Source: Bauldia sp. (lineage in GTDB: Bacteria; Pseudomonadota; Alphaproteobacteria; Rhizobiales; Kaistiaceae). From it: a stretch of 64,000 bases of DNA. Under the pieces are notes generated by a model that did no database searches, was not told the origin of the DNA, and saw only the letters and a program-made list of their open reading frames with translations. Positions 44,968-55,046 of the stretch are shown here, in pieces (within the stretch, counting starts at the first letter, position 1; each line of letters opens with the position of its first letter). Location of the stretch: positions 251,058 to 315,057 of the forward strand of contig JAHCJY010000005.1 in the NCBI GenBank assembly GCA_026126065.1, written 5' to 3'. The position numbers were made by a program, and so were the translations under genes.

Positions 44968-46257
44968 TCAGAGCAGCGCGGCGATCGTCGGACCGGTGCG
45001 GATGTGCTGCATCGGGTCGATCGTCCGGCCGCTGCGAATGATCTCGTAGTGGAGATGCGGCCCGGTGCTGCGGCCGGTGCTGCCCGAGCGCGCGATCGTG
45101 GCCCCTCGCGCAACGTCCTGGCCGACGCGAACCGAGATCGAGGAGAGGTGCGCGTAGCGGGTCGTGATGCCGTTGCCGTGGTCGATCTCGACCATCTTGC
45201 CGTAGCCGCCATTGGTTCCGGCGAACGTTACGCGGCCGGGGCCGGTCGCGTGGACGGCGGTACCGCTGTAGACGCCGAAATCGATCCCGGTGTGCATCGC
45301 GCTCTGGCCGAGGAACGGATCGCGGCGCACGCCGTAGCCGCTGGTAATGTTGAGGTTGTCGACCGGCAGGCCGAGCGGCAGCGCCCGGGCGTAGCGGACG
45401 AGGTCCTTGAACGCCTGGATCTCGCCGGCCACTTGGTTCAGGTCCTGGTGGTCCCGCGCCGCGGCGACGAACGGTCCGCCGACCGCGCCGGCGGGGCTGC
45501 GATAGCCCAGCGCGCTGAGCCCGTTGGCAATCGTGTCCGAGCGCGTTTCGACGGCGCTGGCGATCGCATCGAGCGCGGCGAACTGGTCGTATTCGACGAC
45601 GGCCAGCGCGCCGGCCACGGCGTCCAGCTGCGTTGCCGGGTCAAACCCGTCAAGCGGGGAAAGGACATCGGCGACGGCGACATGAACTGGTGCAGGTCCG
45701 TTGGTGGCGCCGGTGACGATCGGATCGATCGGAGCGTTCGCGGCGGTCTCGTCCGCCGGGAGCCGGGTCGGATTGGGCGGCGGGATCGGGGCGAGGGCGG
45801 GGAGAACGTCGATGCCCGCCTGGATGGCCTCGTTCGTGAGGCCGGTGAGGAGTTGCTGGCGCTGGTTCAGCGCGTTCTGCCGCTCCGCCAGAGCGTCGAT
45901 CTGCTCCTCGATCGTCGACCGCTCGACGAGTTGGCGGCTGAGGAGGCTGTCGATCTGGCGCGACATCTCCGCGATCCGGACTTCGTAGGACTGCTGGAGA
46001 CTGCCCCGGACCGCGGCGGCGCCTTCGCTCTGCTGCTGCAGTTCCAGCGCCATCTGCTGCTGCAGCATCGTGTGCACGCCAAAGGCGGCGCCACCGCCGA
46101 CCAGGACGATGAGGAGCAGGATGGCGAAGGCGATGAGCCTGGGCCGGTACGCATAGGAGCGAACAGTGTCGCCCTTGGCGATGATGATATGGTGTTGCGA
46201 CTTCTGCCGGCGTGGACCGAAGCCGGCAGTACGGGCGCCCGTGGAAACAAAACTCAT
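44968..46257 (-). CDS. Membrane-anchored M23 (LytM) peptidase with coiled coil
   Basis: A 429-residue envelope protein: a short basic cytoplasmic part (SQHHIIIAKGDTVRSY is common in this group), one membrane segment (about 41-63), a Gln/Glu-rich coiled coil (about 70-150), an Ala/Pro linker and a C-terminal LytM domain. The zinc ligands are visible in AMHTGIDFGV and GPHLHYEII, so the peptidase should be active and cut peptidoglycan cross-links. ATG ending 46257 (MSFVSTGAR) is used; ATG ending 46281 would add eight residues. It lies downstream of the peroxiredoxin gene on the same strand, with a 113-base gap. Confidence 0.88.
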   Translation of the reverse strand: MSFVSTGARTAGFGPRRQKSQHHIIIAKGDTVRSYAYRPRLIAFAILLLIVLVGGGAAFGVHTMLQQQMALELQQQSEGAAAVRGSLQQSYEVRIAEMSRQIDSLLSRQLVERSTIEEQIDALAERQNALNQRQQLLTGLTNEAIQAGIDVLPALAPIPPPNPTRLPADETAANAPIDPIVTGATNGPAPVHVAVADVLSPLDGFDPATQLDAVAGALAVVEYDQFAALDAIASAVETRSDTIANGLSALGYRSPAGAVGGPFVAAARDHQDLNQVAGEIQAFKDLVRYARALPLGLPVDNLNITSGYGVRRDPFLGQSAMHTGIDFGVYSGTAVHATGPGRVTFAGTNGGYGKMVEIDHGNGITTRYAHLSSISVRVGQDVARGATIARSGSTGRSTGPHLHYEIIRSGRTIDPMQHIRTGPTIAALL

Positions 46258-46370
46258 CGACCAAAGCCCCGAAGGCGTCATGAAAACGCCGGAACTCCGC
46301 CATTAGATTGGGGTAAGGTTAATGTTCGGTTTCACTCGGGCGAGCTTTCGCCGGGAGGGGGTGCGACGCC

Positions 46371-46841
46371 TTACCCCGGTCGTGTCACCCGCTCGAGCAC
46401 AGCCTCCGCATGGCCCTTGGCGGTCACCTTCGGCCAGATCTCCGCGAGCCGTCCGTCCGGTCCGACGAGGAACGTGGCGCGCTCGACGCCCATGTATTCG
46501 CGGCCGTAGCGCGACTTCTTCACCCACACGCCGTAGGCGTTTGCGACGGTCTTCTCGGCGTCGGACGCGAGCAGGATGGTGAGGTCATGCTTCTGCTTGA
46601 ACCTGTCGTGCGCCTTCGCGGTGTCCGGCGAGATGCCGATGACCCTGGCTGAGGCGGCCGCGAACTCGGGGGCGAGGGCCGTGAATTCCAGCGCCTCGAG
46701 CGTGCAGCCCGGCGTGTCGTCCTTCGGATAGAAATAGAGGACCACATTGCCGCCGCGGAGCGCCGACAGCTTCACCACGCCGCCTCCGTCGGTGGGGAGT
46801 TCGAAATCCGGCGCCATATCGCCAACCTGCAACGCGGTCAC
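46371..46841 (-). CDS. bcp: Thioredoxin-dependent peroxiredoxin (Bcp/PrxQ type)
   Basis: Bcp reduces peroxides using a cysteine thiol recycled by thioredoxin. The peroxidatic Cys is in FYPKDDTPGCTLEALEF. No second cysteine occurs five residues on or elsewhere in the 156-residue chain, so this is a one-Cys form that must be resolved by another thiol. The conserved Arg block RATFLVGPDGRL is present. Two adjacent GTG codons (46844 and 46841) follow AGGAGG; the second has the better spacing and is used. Confidence 0.92.
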   Translation of the reverse strand: MTALQVGDMAPDFELPTDGGGVVKLSALRGGNVVLYFYPKDDTPGCTLEALEFTALAPEFAAASARVIGISPDTAKAHDRFKQKHDLTILLASDAEKTVANAYGVWVKKSRYGREYMGVERATFLVGPDGRLAEIWPKVTAKGHAEAVLERVTRPG

Positions 46842-47022
46842 CACGCCTCCTGCACATCTTGCGTCCGGGCGGCTAATTCAGTGATCGACAGGCCCGACCC
46901 GTGATTCGTATATAGTCGGGCTGGGGGAAGCGGGCCATTCTTGATTCACGCGCTGCGATTGCGGCGCCTCCGGAGTCCTTGCGCCCGCATGACGATACGT
47001 TCGCGTTCGAGCTGAGACAGGG

Positions 47023-50000
47023 ATGCTGCATGATCCCCGCCTTGATCGTCGGTCGATCGCAACCGCCGTCGCCGTTCCTGCCCCACCGCTGACCCGGCGC
47101 CCTCGGCGGCGCATCGCCTGGCAGAAGCCGCTCCTTGTTGTCACGCTGGTCCTGGTCGCCCTCGTGGCCGCGGCCGTGGCCCTGATCGCCCTTGCCGCCA
47201 GCCGGAACTTCGAACTTCCCTTCATCCGCGCCCAGCTTGCCGGCATGATCGAGGGGACCCTGGGGGCTGGGTACGATGCGACCGTGGGCAGCGCGGTCCT
47301 CGACACCGACCCCGTGCTTGGCCTTGTCCTGCGGGTCGGCGACATCCGCGTCGTCGACACGAACGGGGCCGAACTCCTTCGGGTCGGCTCGTCGCTGATC
47401 GCGATCGATCCGACGGCGATCGTCACGCCGAAGGCGGTCCTTCGTTCCGTCGAGATCGACGGCCTCTGGCTCTCCCTTGTCCGCAGTGGCAGCGCGATCC
47501 GACTGGGCAACCTCGAGACCCCGGCCCTCGCCGCGACGAGGGCAAGGGCGTTGTCCGGCGCCACGGGGCTTGGACTCCTCGCCCAGCCCATCGAGGCGCT
47601 CGACCGCAGCCTCGCGGAGGTACTGGCATTTGCTGGTCGCTCCGGCTTCGAACGGATCGGCCTCTACGATGCGGAAGTCGATCTGTGGCGCGTGGGGAGC
47701 GCCGCGCCGCAGCACTTTGCCCGGACCGAGGTGACCTTCGCGGCCGACCCTGCCGCGGGTCGCCTGTCGGCTTCGCTTTCCGCATCCGGCTATTCGGGCC
47801 GCTGGTCCGTCAGCGCGGAGCGTTCCGTGTCGGTGTCCAATGGCAGTCGCACCTTGTCGCTCGCCTTCTCGCAGCTGACCATGGCCGACCTCCTCGGTCC
47901 CGCCGCCGGATCCAACATCCCCTTCTACGGCCGCGGCATGGTTCGCCTGGACGCTGCCGGAACGCTCCAGGGGGCCCAGGCCACCGTCAATCTTGGCTCC
48001 GGTACGTTCGTCCTCGGCCCCAAATCGGTGCCGATCGGCGTCGACGAGGCGACGGTCGAACTGCGCTGGGACGTGGCCCGGGACAGGATCTTCATCGAGC
48101 CGTCGCGCTTCGACTTCGGCCCGAGCTACATCGTGCTGGCGGGGACGGTCGGGTCGGAGGCTGCCGGAGGCGGCCTTGCTTTCGACATCGGCTCGGTCAA
48201 CGCCGTGCTCGCGCCGCGCGACTCGCCGTCGCCGCCGCTTCCCGTCGACAGCATGCGGCTCCGCGGCGCCGCGGATTTGGAGGCGGGCCTCATCCGCATC
48301 GACCAGTTCTCGATCGCGACGCCTTACGGCTCGTTCGACGCGGCCGGCAGCATCGGCCTCGAACCGCTGAGCCCGTCGATCGCACTCGCGGCGACGTTCA
48401 GTGAGATGCCGGTGTGGGCGCTCAAGCAGCTCTGGCCGGCGGGCTTCCAGGACGGCGGCCGCCGCTGGCTCATCGACAACATGCTCGACGGGCGGATCAC
48501 CGGCGGCGAGGTGACCGCGGCGATTCCCGCCGGCGCGCTCGCTTCGGGATCGCCCATTCCGGCTGACATGCTCCGGGTCCAGCTGTCGCTCGCGGACGTG
48601 ACCTTCCGCACGATGGACGGCATGCCCGACGTGACCGGCGCTCACGGCGTTGCCGTTCTCTCCGGCTCGAGCCTCGGCATCGACATCGAGCAGGGCAGGA
48701 TCGTCGCCCCCGGCGGCGGCATCGTCGAGATCACGGCCGCTGCCTTCGCCATCCCCGAGACGGCAACCGCAGTGCCCATCGCGCGGCTCGAAGCAACCAC
48801 GACGGGCGCCGCCTCGGCGTACGGCGCCATTGCCGATTCCCCGCCGCTCTACGCCCTCCAGCCATTCGAGATGCCGCCGGATGCGTTGCACGGAAACGGC
48901 TCGGCCCGCATTTCGGCGACCTGGCCGCTGGTCGAGGGGATGACGATCGACGAGGTGCAGTGGCGGATCGTGATGGATCTCACGGGACTGTCCGCGGACC
49001 GTCCCCTCGCGGGCCGGACGGTCGCGAACGGCGACGTCAACCTCGACATCACGCCCAGCGTCGTCCTCGTCACGGGCGAGGCGACGGTCGATGGCGTCCC
49101 CGCCAATGTCGACTTCGCCTTCCCCCTGCTTCCGGACGTCAACGGCCGGCAACAGATCCGCCTCGTCCTCGACGAGGCCGGGCGTGCCCGCCTCGGCTTC
49201 GATCTCGAAGGCTTCCTCGGCGGCACCGTGTTTGCCCACGTCACCGACCTCGCACCGGCCGAAACCGGCCAGCACTACGAGATCGACCTCGGCCCGGCCC
49301 GCGTGTCGATGCCCCAGCTCGGCTGGACGAAGGGGGCCGGCGTCCCGGCCACTATGAGCTTCGACATCATCGAGGTTCCGACCGGCTACCACGTTCGCAA
49401 TCTCCGCCTCGTCGGCGACGGGTTTGGCCTCGCCGGCGAAGCCGATCTCGACGCGGACTACGGACTGATCCGGGCCGCCATCACCGACTTTGCGCTGCGG
49501 CGGGCCGATGACGTCGATGCCGTGATCACGCGGAACGGCAATTCGTGGCGGGCCATACTCAACGGCTCATCGCTCGATATCCGCGGTCTGATCGCCGAGG
49601 GGTTGGACCAGATCGACGATCTCGGAGGCGGCGAGGGCGAGACGCCGGACATGCGTTTCAGTGGCCATTTCGGCCAGTTGATCGGGTTCAACGGCGAACT
49701 CATCAGGGACGCCTCGTTCGAGTTCGTCTCCGAACGCGGCGAGATGCGTCGCCTCGAGATCGAAGGCACGCTCAACGGCCAGCCCGTCAGCCTCGTCTAC
49801 TCCCGCCCCGGCATCGTGACGGGCGTCGAGGGCTACATCGGCGACGCGGGCGCGGCGCTCCGCTTCATGAACTTCTACACGCACATCCAGGGCGGTGTGA
49901 TCCGGCTGAACGGCCTTGAATATGCCGACGGCGCCATCCGCGGGAATGCGGAGCTGTCCAACTTCCATATCGTCGACGAGCCCGGCCTTGCCCGGCTGAT

Positions 50001-50385
50001 GATGCCGCCGGACGACGAGACCGCGCAGCCGGCGGACGCGGTGCCGTTCGAACGCCTCGCCTTCTCCTACATGCAGCTCGATTCGCGGGTCACGGTGGAC
50101 GAGGTCGTCCTGCGCGGTGGCCAGATGGGCGCGATCGGTGCCGGCTGGTTCGATTTCGCCGCGGGCACCCTCAACATCGCCGGCACGTACATCCCGGCCT
50201 ATGCGTTCAACAACCTCTTCGCCCGGATCCCGGTACTCGGCATTGCCCTCGGCGGTGGCGCGGAGGAGGGGCTGTTCGGTCTCACCTTCCGCGTCTTCGG
50301 CGAGATCGCCCAGCCGCAAATGGAGGTGAACCCGCTCTCCGCCATTGCCCCCGGGATCTTCCGGAAGATCTTCCAGTTCCAGTAG
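47023..50385 (+). CDS. YhdP/AsmA-like DUF3971 envelope protein
   Basis: A 1120-residue protein with one N-terminal membrane segment (about residues 36-60, after a basic RRPRRRIAWQK) and a very long periplasmic part of repeated beta strands. This is the plan of the AsmA-like/YhdP family, whose members form hydrophobic grooves that carry phospholipids between inner and outer membrane. The DUF3971-type blocks lie in the middle (GRRWLIDNMLDGRITGG), and the AsmA-like end has GYIGDAGAALRFMNFYTHIQ and TYIPAYAFNNLFARIPVLG. ATG 47023 is the likely start. It faces tyrS, with a hairpin between. Confidence 0.88.
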   Translation: MLHDPRLDRRSIATAVAVPAPPLTRRPRRRIAWQKPLLVVTLVLVALVAAAVALIALAASRNFELPFIRAQLAGMIEGTLGAGYDATVGSAVLDTDPVLGLVLRVGDIRVVDTNGAELLRVGSSLIAIDPTAIVTPKAVLRSVEIDGLWLSLVRSGSAIRLGNLETPALAATRARALSGATGLGLLAQPIEALDRSLAEVLAFAGRSGFERIGLYDAEVDLWRVGSAAPQHFARTEVTFAADPAAGRLSASLSASGYSGRWSVSAERSVSVSNGSRTLSLAFSQLTMADLLGPAAGSNIPFYGRGMVRLDAAGTLQGAQATVNLGSGTFVLGPKSVPIGVDEATVELRWDVARDRIFIEPSRFDFGPSYIVLAGTVGSEAAGGGLAFDIGSVNAVLAPRDSPSPPLPVDSMRLRGAADLEAGLIRIDQFSIATPYGSFDAAGSIGLEPLSPSIALAATFSEMPVWALKQLWPAGFQDGGRRWLIDNMLDGRITGGEVTAAIPAGALASGSPIPADMLRVQLSLADVTFRTMDGMPDVTGAHGVAVLSGSSLGIDIEQGRIVAPGGGIVEITAAAFAIPETATAVPIARLEATTTGAASAYGAIADSPPLYALQPFEMPPDALHGNGSARISATWPLVEGMTIDEVQWRIVMDLTGLSADRPLAGRTVANGDVNLDITPSVVLVTGEATVDGVPANVDFAFPLLPDVNGRQQIRLVLDEAGRARLGFDLEGFLGGTVFAHVTDLAPAETGQHYEIDLGPARVSMPQLGWTKGAGVPATMSFDIIEVPTGYHVRNLRLVGDGFGLAGEADLDADYGLIRAAITDFALRRADDVDAVITRNGNSWRAILNGSSLDIRGLIAEGLDQIDDLGGGEGETPDMRFSGHFGQLIGFNGELIRDASFEFVSERGEMRRLEIEGTLNGQPVSLVYSRPGIVTGVEGYIGDAGAALRFMNFYTHIQGGVIRLNGLEYADGAIRGNAELSNFHIVDEPGLARLMMPPDDETAQPADAVPFERLAFSYMQLDSRVTVDEVVLRGGQMGAIGAGWFDFAAGTLNIAGTYIPAYAFNNLFARIPVLGIALGGGAEEGLFGLTFRVFGEIAQPQMEVNPLSAIAPGIFRKIFQFQ

Positions 50386-50413
50386 CCGGGGTATCCCGCA
50401 CGCCCTGACCCAG

Positions 50414-50439
50414 CTCATCCCCGCGCAGGCGGGGACGAG
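50414..50439. terminator. Hairpin between convergent yhdP-like gene and tyrS
   Basis: CTCATCCCCGC (50414-50424), loop GCAG, GCGGGGACGAG (50429-50439) pair over 11 positions with one mismatch. The CATCCCCGC-GCAG-GCGGGG core is a common intergenic unit in proteobacteria. No T-run follows on either strand. Confidence 0.5.
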
Positions 50440-50468
50440 CGGGCTTCGTGCAGATGGCCGAAGAAAGC

Positions 50469-51719
50469 CTACGCCGGCCGCACCAGCACGTGCTTCTTCC
50501 TGCCGAGCGACAGCTTGACGGCGCCATCGACGAGGTCGGCGCGTCCGATCATGCGCTGCTCGTCCGCCAGCGGCTCGTCGTTGACACGGAGGCCGCCGCC
50601 CTTGACCTGGCGACGCGCGTCCCCGTTGGAACTCGCCAGCCCCGCCTGGACGAAGAGGCTCAGCACGGGAATGCCCGCATCGAGCGACACGGCCGGCACC
50701 GCGAACGACGGCAACTCGCCTCCGGCAGTGCCCTCCTCGAACGTCTTTCGCGCAGTCTCCGCCGCGGCGTCCGCATCCTCACGGCCATGGAGGAGGGCGG
50801 TCGCCTCCGTGGCGAGCACCTTCTTGGCCTCGTTGATCTCGGCGCCGCGGAGCGCGGCCAGCCGGGCGATCTCGTCCAGCGGCAGGGTCGTGAACAGCTT
50901 CAGGAAGCGCTCGACATCGGCGTCTTCGGTGTTGCGCCAGAACTGCCAGTAAAGGTAGGGCGCGAGATGGTCGCGGTTGAGCCAGACGGCGCCCTGGGCG
51001 GTCTTGCCCATCTTGACGCCCGAGGACGTCATGATGAGCGGGCAGGTCATCGCGTACAGCTGTGCGGTGCCCATGCGGCGGCCGAGGTCGATGCCGTTGA
51101 CGATGTTGCCCCACTGGTCCGAGCCGCCCATCTGCAGCGTGCAGCCGTAGCGCTGGTGCAACTCGACGAAATCGTAGGCCTGAAGAATCATGTAGTTGAA
51201 CTCGAGGAATGATAGTTCCTGGTCGCGCTCGAGCCGGAGCTTCACCGAGTCCATCGACAGCATGCGGTTGACCGAAAAATGCCGGCCGACGTCCCGCAGG
51301 AAATCGATGTAGTTGAGCGGCGCCAGCCATTCCGCGTTGTCGACCATCATTGCCCCGCCCGGTCCCTCGCCGTAGTCGAGGAATCGCGCGAACACGGCGC
51401 GGAGGCTCGTCTTGTTGGCCTCGATCTGATCGACCGTGAGGAGCTGGCGCGTCGCATCCTTGCCCGACGGGTCGCCGACCCGCGTTGTGCCGCCGCCCAT
51501 CAGCGTGATGGGGCGGTGCCCCGCCTGCTGCAGCCAGCGCAGCATCATGATCGACAGGAGGTGGCCGACATGGAGGGACGGCCCGGTGCAGTCATATCCG
51601 ACATAGGTCGTGATCCGCCCGGCGAGGGCGGCGGCATCCAGGCCCTCGAAATCTGAGACCTGATGGATGAACCCGCGCTCCGTGAGGACGTGCAGGAGGT
51701 CGGACTTGAGCGCGGCCAT
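50469..51719 (-). CDS. tyrS: Tyrosyl-tRNA synthetase
   Basis: TyrRS charges tRNA with tyrosine. The 416-residue protein has the class I HIGH motif as HVGH in [13 protein letters not shown], the tyrosine pocket ([11 protein letters not shown] and [22 protein letters not shown]), and the KMSKS equivalent [13 protein letters not shown]-terminal S4 RNA-binding domain is present ([19 protein letters not shown]). ATG ending 51719 is the start. It is transcribed leftward, possibly with the DUF1801 gene upstream. Confidence 0.97.
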   Translation of the reverse strand: MAALKSDLLHVLTERGFIHQVSDFEGLDAAALAGRITTYVGYDCTGPSLHVGHLLSIMMLRWLQQAGHRPITLMGGGTTRVGDPSGKDATRQLLTVDQIEANKTSLRAVFARFLDYGEGPGGAMMVDNAEWLAPLNYIDFLRDVGRHFSVNRMLSMDSVKLRLERDQELSFLEFNYMILQAYDFVELHQRYGCTLQMGGSDQWGNIVNGIDLGRRMGTAQLYAMTCPLIMTSSGVKMGKTAQGAVWLNRDHLAPYLYWQFWRNTEDADVERFLKLFTTLPLDEIARLAALRGAEINEAKKVLATEATALLHGREDADAAAETARKTFEEGTAGGELPSFAVPAVSLDAGIPVLSLFVQAGLASSNGDARRQVKGGGLRVNDEPLADEQRMIGRADLVDGAVKLSLGRKKHVLVRPA

Positions 51720-51820
51720 TGTCGGCTTCTCCGTGGCGGGCCGGTGATCGGCGGCTCTTTAGCCGTTCCGGCTCGCGTTTTGAACTCGGCCTCTGCGCAA
51801 ACCGCCCGATGGTGGCGGCT

Positions 51821-52195
51821 TCATTTGACCGCCTTCGTCTCGTTCTTCGCCGCCTGAGCCTTGACCAGCCGCTCTATGACGGCAATCGGCACCTTCTGAT
51901 CGTAGCGAACCTGAAACGTGCGCTGTCCGGTCTTGTAGCCGGTTCGCTCCAGCGTTTCGCGGTCCTTCGCTCCAAGCTCGTCCGTCCAGATCTCGATGCT
52001 GATGTGGTTCTTGAACGCATCGAATCCCGCGAGCATTCCGTGATGCCTGTAATAGGGCTTGCCCCAGCTGAGGCCTTCTTCGGCGTCCGGGACTGCCGAG
52101 CGGATCGCCCGCCGAACTTCGCGAAGGTGCGACCGGGACGCCTCATGCGCCGCTGCAATGTATTCTTCGACATCTTTCGCGGAGTAGTTCGTCAT
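51821..52195 (-). CDS. DUF1801 domain protein
   Basis: A 124-residue soluble protein of the DUF1801/YdhG family, with a core of the form EEGLSWGKPYYRHHGMLAGF and a following strand HISIEIW. The family folds like frataxin/YjbR-type proteins; no activity is established. ATG ending 52195 (MTNYSAKDVEEYIAAA) sits five bases after GGAGG, while the longer frame upstream is noise. It ends in a Lys-rich tail. It is divergent from the antiporter gene and about 100 bases upstream of tyrS. Confidence 0.85.
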   Translation of the reverse strand: MTNYSAKDVEEYIAAAHEASRSHLREVRRAIRSAVPDAEEGLSWGKPYYRHHGMLAGFDAFKNHISIEIWTDELGAKDRETLERTGYKTGQRTFQVRYDQKVPIAVIERLVKAQAAKNETKAVK

Positions 52196-52391
52196 CGTCG
52201 CCTCCAGACCGTCCGCCGTGGCACCCGGGCGGCGACGAACGCCCGACCGCTCGCTCACCGCCGCCTGGCGAACGGCGACATCGCGCCGCGCTTCGGCAAT
52301 TGCCCCACAGAAGGCAATCCTCTGCCTTGCAGCCGTCATCCTTTCAGGGCGACAGTATAGAAGCGAGTTTGTTCTATTGGAGATTGAGTGA

Positions 52392-54287
52392 ATGTCGTTG
52401 ACGGCGATGAACCTGGCGATTCTTGTCGGCGCCGTGCTCGTCATCGTGGCGATCTTCACGAGCGTCCTGAGCTTCCGCATCGGCGCCCCGCTGCTGCTTG
52501 TCTTCCTCGCGCTCGGCCTCGGCGCCGGCGAGGAGGGGCTCGGCATCCAGTTCGACAACGCGCCGGCCGCCTACTTCATCGGAACCATCGCGCTGGCGCT
52601 GATCCTGTTCGATTCCGGCTTCAGCACGCCCTTCCACACGTTGCGGGCGGCGGCGTTTCCGGCCGCTTCGCTGGCCACGGCCGGCGTCCTGCTGACCACA
52701 GGTCTCGTCGGCGCGGCAGCGCATTTCCTGTTCGCGCTCGAATGGACCAAGGCTCTTCTCATGGGCGCCATCGTCAGTTCGACCGACGCGGCCGCCGTGT
52801 TCTTCCTCCTCAGGGCCGGCGGCATCAACCTGCGCGAGCGGATACGGGCAACGCTCGAGGTGGAGTCGAGCAGCAACGATCCCATGGCGATCCTCCTCAC
52901 CATCGGCTTCGTGGAACTGGTGCTCAGCGGGGGTGAGGGCAATCCTGCCCTCTATCTGCTGGGCGACCTCGCCATCCAGGTGTTCATCGGCACGGCCATG
53001 GGGCTCGCCGGCGGTTTCCTGATCCGGCTGATCATCGACCGGACGGACCTTGATTCCGGCCTTTACCCGATCATCTTCCTGTCGCTCGCGCTCGCAGTCT
53101 TCGGCGCGACGGCGCTCCTCCATGGCAGCGGCTTCCTCGCGGTCTACATCGCGGGCCTGTTTGCCGGGAATTCGCGGATGCGCCACGCCATCGGCCTGCG
53201 GAAGTTCAGCCAGGCGCTCACCTGGCTGAGCCAGATCGCGATGTTCCTGACGCTCGGCCTTCTCGCCAGCCCGTCCGAGTTTCCGGCGATCCTTCTGCCG
53301 GCGATCGGCCTTGCCCTGTTCCTCATGCTGATCGCGCGGCCGCTCGCGGTGTGGCTGACGCTGCTGCCGTTCCGCTACAGCGCGCGGGAGGTGGCATTCA
53401 CCTCATGGGTCGGCCTCCGCGGTGCGGTATCGATCCTCCTCGGCATCGTGCCGTTCATCGCCGGCCTTCCCGAGGGTCACCTCTATTTCAACGTCGCGTT
53501 CGTCGTGGTGGTCGTCTCGCTTCTGATCCAGGGCTGGTCGATCGGCTTCGTGGCGCGCCGGCTCGGCCTCATCGTGCCGCCGCAGCACGGCCCGCTCCAC
53601 CGCACCGAACTCGAGCTTCCCGGCGGCGGCGACCATGAGATCGTGGGATACCGCGTCCATCCTGAAAGTCGGGTCGCCAAGGGCGAGCGCATCCCGCGCT
53701 GGGCGCGGCCCTCGCTGATCCTGCGCGACGGCCGCTCGCTCCGGCCCCACACGGCCGGCCGCATCCGCGCCGGCGATCAGGTCTATATCGTCACCGCGAC
53801 GAGTTACATGCCGCTCCTCGACCAGCTCTTCGCCGGCCCTGCCGAGAGCGCCTTCGATCCACAACTGTACGGCGAGTTCCTGCTGGATCCCGCGGCGCGC
53901 CTTGCCGATGTCGCCGCCACCTACGACGCCGAGGTGCCGGCGACCGAGGCCGACCTGACGCTCCGCGAATTCCTGCGCCGCCGTCTCCACGGCAATGTCG
54001 AGCCGGGCGACCGCGTCGGCCTCGGCCGGTTCGATATCATCGTCCGCGCGGTTGACGCCTCGCACAACGTGACGGAGGTGGGTCTCGGAGTGGAGCCTGC
54101 TGCCGCGCACCCGGTGGTGTCGTCCCTGCCGCCGAGGAGCGCCGCGCTGATCGCCCGGATGGCGCGGCCCTTCAAGCGGCGCCGCAGTGCGGCCGCTGCC
54201 GTCATGTCGGCGCCGGCGGCGACCGCCGCTGGTTCCGACGGCGAGCCGGTGAACGGACCGGCATCCAGTCCGCGTGAGGGAATCTGA
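52392..54287 (+). CDS. K+/H+ antiporter (CvrA/NhaP2-type) with TrkA-C domain
   Basis: A 631-residue CPA1-type antiporter. Residues 1-390 hold about 12 membrane segments, including the ion-site region GAIVSSTDAAAVFFLLR and EVESSSNDPMAILLT-type block with the Asp pair. A cytoplasmic RCK_C/TrkA-C domain follows (about 405-485, VGYRVHPESRVAKGERIP), then a CorC/HlyC-like transporter-associated domain (about 495-570). This three-part plan is that of CvrA/NhaP2, which exchanges K+ for H+ and helps at high external salt or pH change. A low-complexity tail ends it. ATG 52392 follows GGAGA. Confidence 0.92.
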   Translation: MSLTAMNLAILVGAVLVIVAIFTSVLSFRIGAPLLLVFLALGLGAGEEGLGIQFDNAPAAYFIGTIALALILFDSGFSTPFHTLRAAAFPAASLATAGVLLTTGLVGAAAHFLFALEWTKALLMGAIVSSTDAAAVFFLLRAGGINLRERIRATLEVESSSNDPMAILLTIGFVELVLSGGEGNPALYLLGDLAIQVFIGTAMGLAGGFLIRLIIDRTDLDSGLYPIIFLSLALAVFGATALLHGSGFLAVYIAGLFAGNSRMRHAIGLRKFSQALTWLSQIAMFLTLGLLASPSEFPAILLPAIGLALFLMLIARPLAVWLTLLPFRYSAREVAFTSWVGLRGAVSILLGIVPFIAGLPEGHLYFNVAFVVVVVSLLIQGWSIGFVARRLGLIVPPQHGPLHRTELELPGGGDHEIVGYRVHPESRVAKGERIPRWARPSLILRDGRSLRPHTAGRIRAGDQVYIVTATSYMPLLDQLFAGPAESAFDPQLYGEFLLDPAARLADVAATYDAEVPATEADLTLREFLRRRLHGNVEPGDRVGLGRFDIIVRAVDASHNVTEVGLGVEPAAAHPVVSSLPPRSAALIARMARPFKRRRSAAAAVMSAPAATAAGSDGEPVNGPASSPREGI

Positions 54288-54333
54288 CGTGCGGTAGGCG
54301 CGCCCAGCGGGACCGCCGCTGCGGGCGTCGGTC

Positions 54334-54999
54334 CTAGTCGGCGGCGGCGGCTTCCGCGTCGAGCGCGATGCGCATGTCGAGATAGTTGCCGCACAGTTCG
54401 ATCAGGTGGTCGACGCGGTCCTCGAAGAAGTGGTTCGCGCCCTTCACGATCGTATGTTCGATCTTGATGCCCTTCTGGGTCTTCAGTTTGTCGACCAGCG
54501 TCTGGACATCCTTCGGCGGCACGACCTTGTCCTGGTCGCCGTGGATGATGAGGCCCGACGACGGGCAGGGGGCGAGGAAGGTGAAATCGTGGAGATTCGC
54601 CGGCGGGGCGATCGAGATGAAGCCGGCGATCTCGGGCCGGCGCATCAGGAGCTGCATGCCGATCCAGGCGCCGAACGAGAAGCCCGCCACCCAGCAGCCG
54701 GCCGCTTCCGGGTGGACCGTCTGCGCCCAGTCGAGCGCCGCGGCGGCATCGGACAGTTCGCCCGTGCCGTGGTCGAAAGCGCCCTGGCTGCGGCCGACGC
54801 CCCGGAAATTGAAGCGCAGCACTGCGAAGCCGCGGCGCGCGAACATGTAGAACAGCTGGTAGGCGATCTGGTTGTTCATCGTCCCGCCGAATTGCGGGTG
54901 CGGATGAAGGACGATGGCGATCGGTGCGTTCCGCGTCTTGGCGGGCTGGTAACGGCCCTCGAGACGGCCTGCAGGACCGGTGAAGACGACTTCAGGCAT
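54334..54999 (-). CDS. Alpha/beta hydrolase
   Basis: A 221-residue alpha/beta hydrolase of the small dienelactone-hydrolase-like group. The nucleophile elbow is GFSFGAW, with an oxyanion region HPHPQFGGTMNN typical of this subfamily, a later Asp in HGDQDKVV and His in GANHFFED completing the triad. ATG ending 54999 (MPEVVFTGPAG) follows AGGAG by six bases. The substrate is unknown. It is divergent from the suf operon, a position also seen in other Hyphomicrobiales as far as I recall, though no direct role in Fe-S assembly is known. Confidence 0.9.
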   Translation of the reverse strand: MPEVVFTGPAGRLEGRYQPAKTRNAPIAIVLHPHPQFGGTMNNQIAYQLFYMFARRGFAVLRFNFRGVGRSQGAFDHGTGELSDAAAALDWAQTVHPEAAGCWVAGFSFGAWIGMQLLMRRPEIAGFISIAPPANLHDFTFLAPCPSSGLIIHGDQDKVVPPKDVQTLVDKLKTQKGIKIEHTIVKGANHFFEDRVDHLIELCGNYLDMRIALDAEAAAAD

Positions 55000-55046
55000 G
55001 AACGGCTCCTGCAAGACCCTGCGTCGAGCAAAACCCTGCGGGCTGC

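Noticed and set aside
46873..49392. An 839-codon frame antisense to the YhdP-like gene
   Set aside because: Low-complexity Arg/Asp/Gly sequence typical of reverse frames in GC-rich genes.
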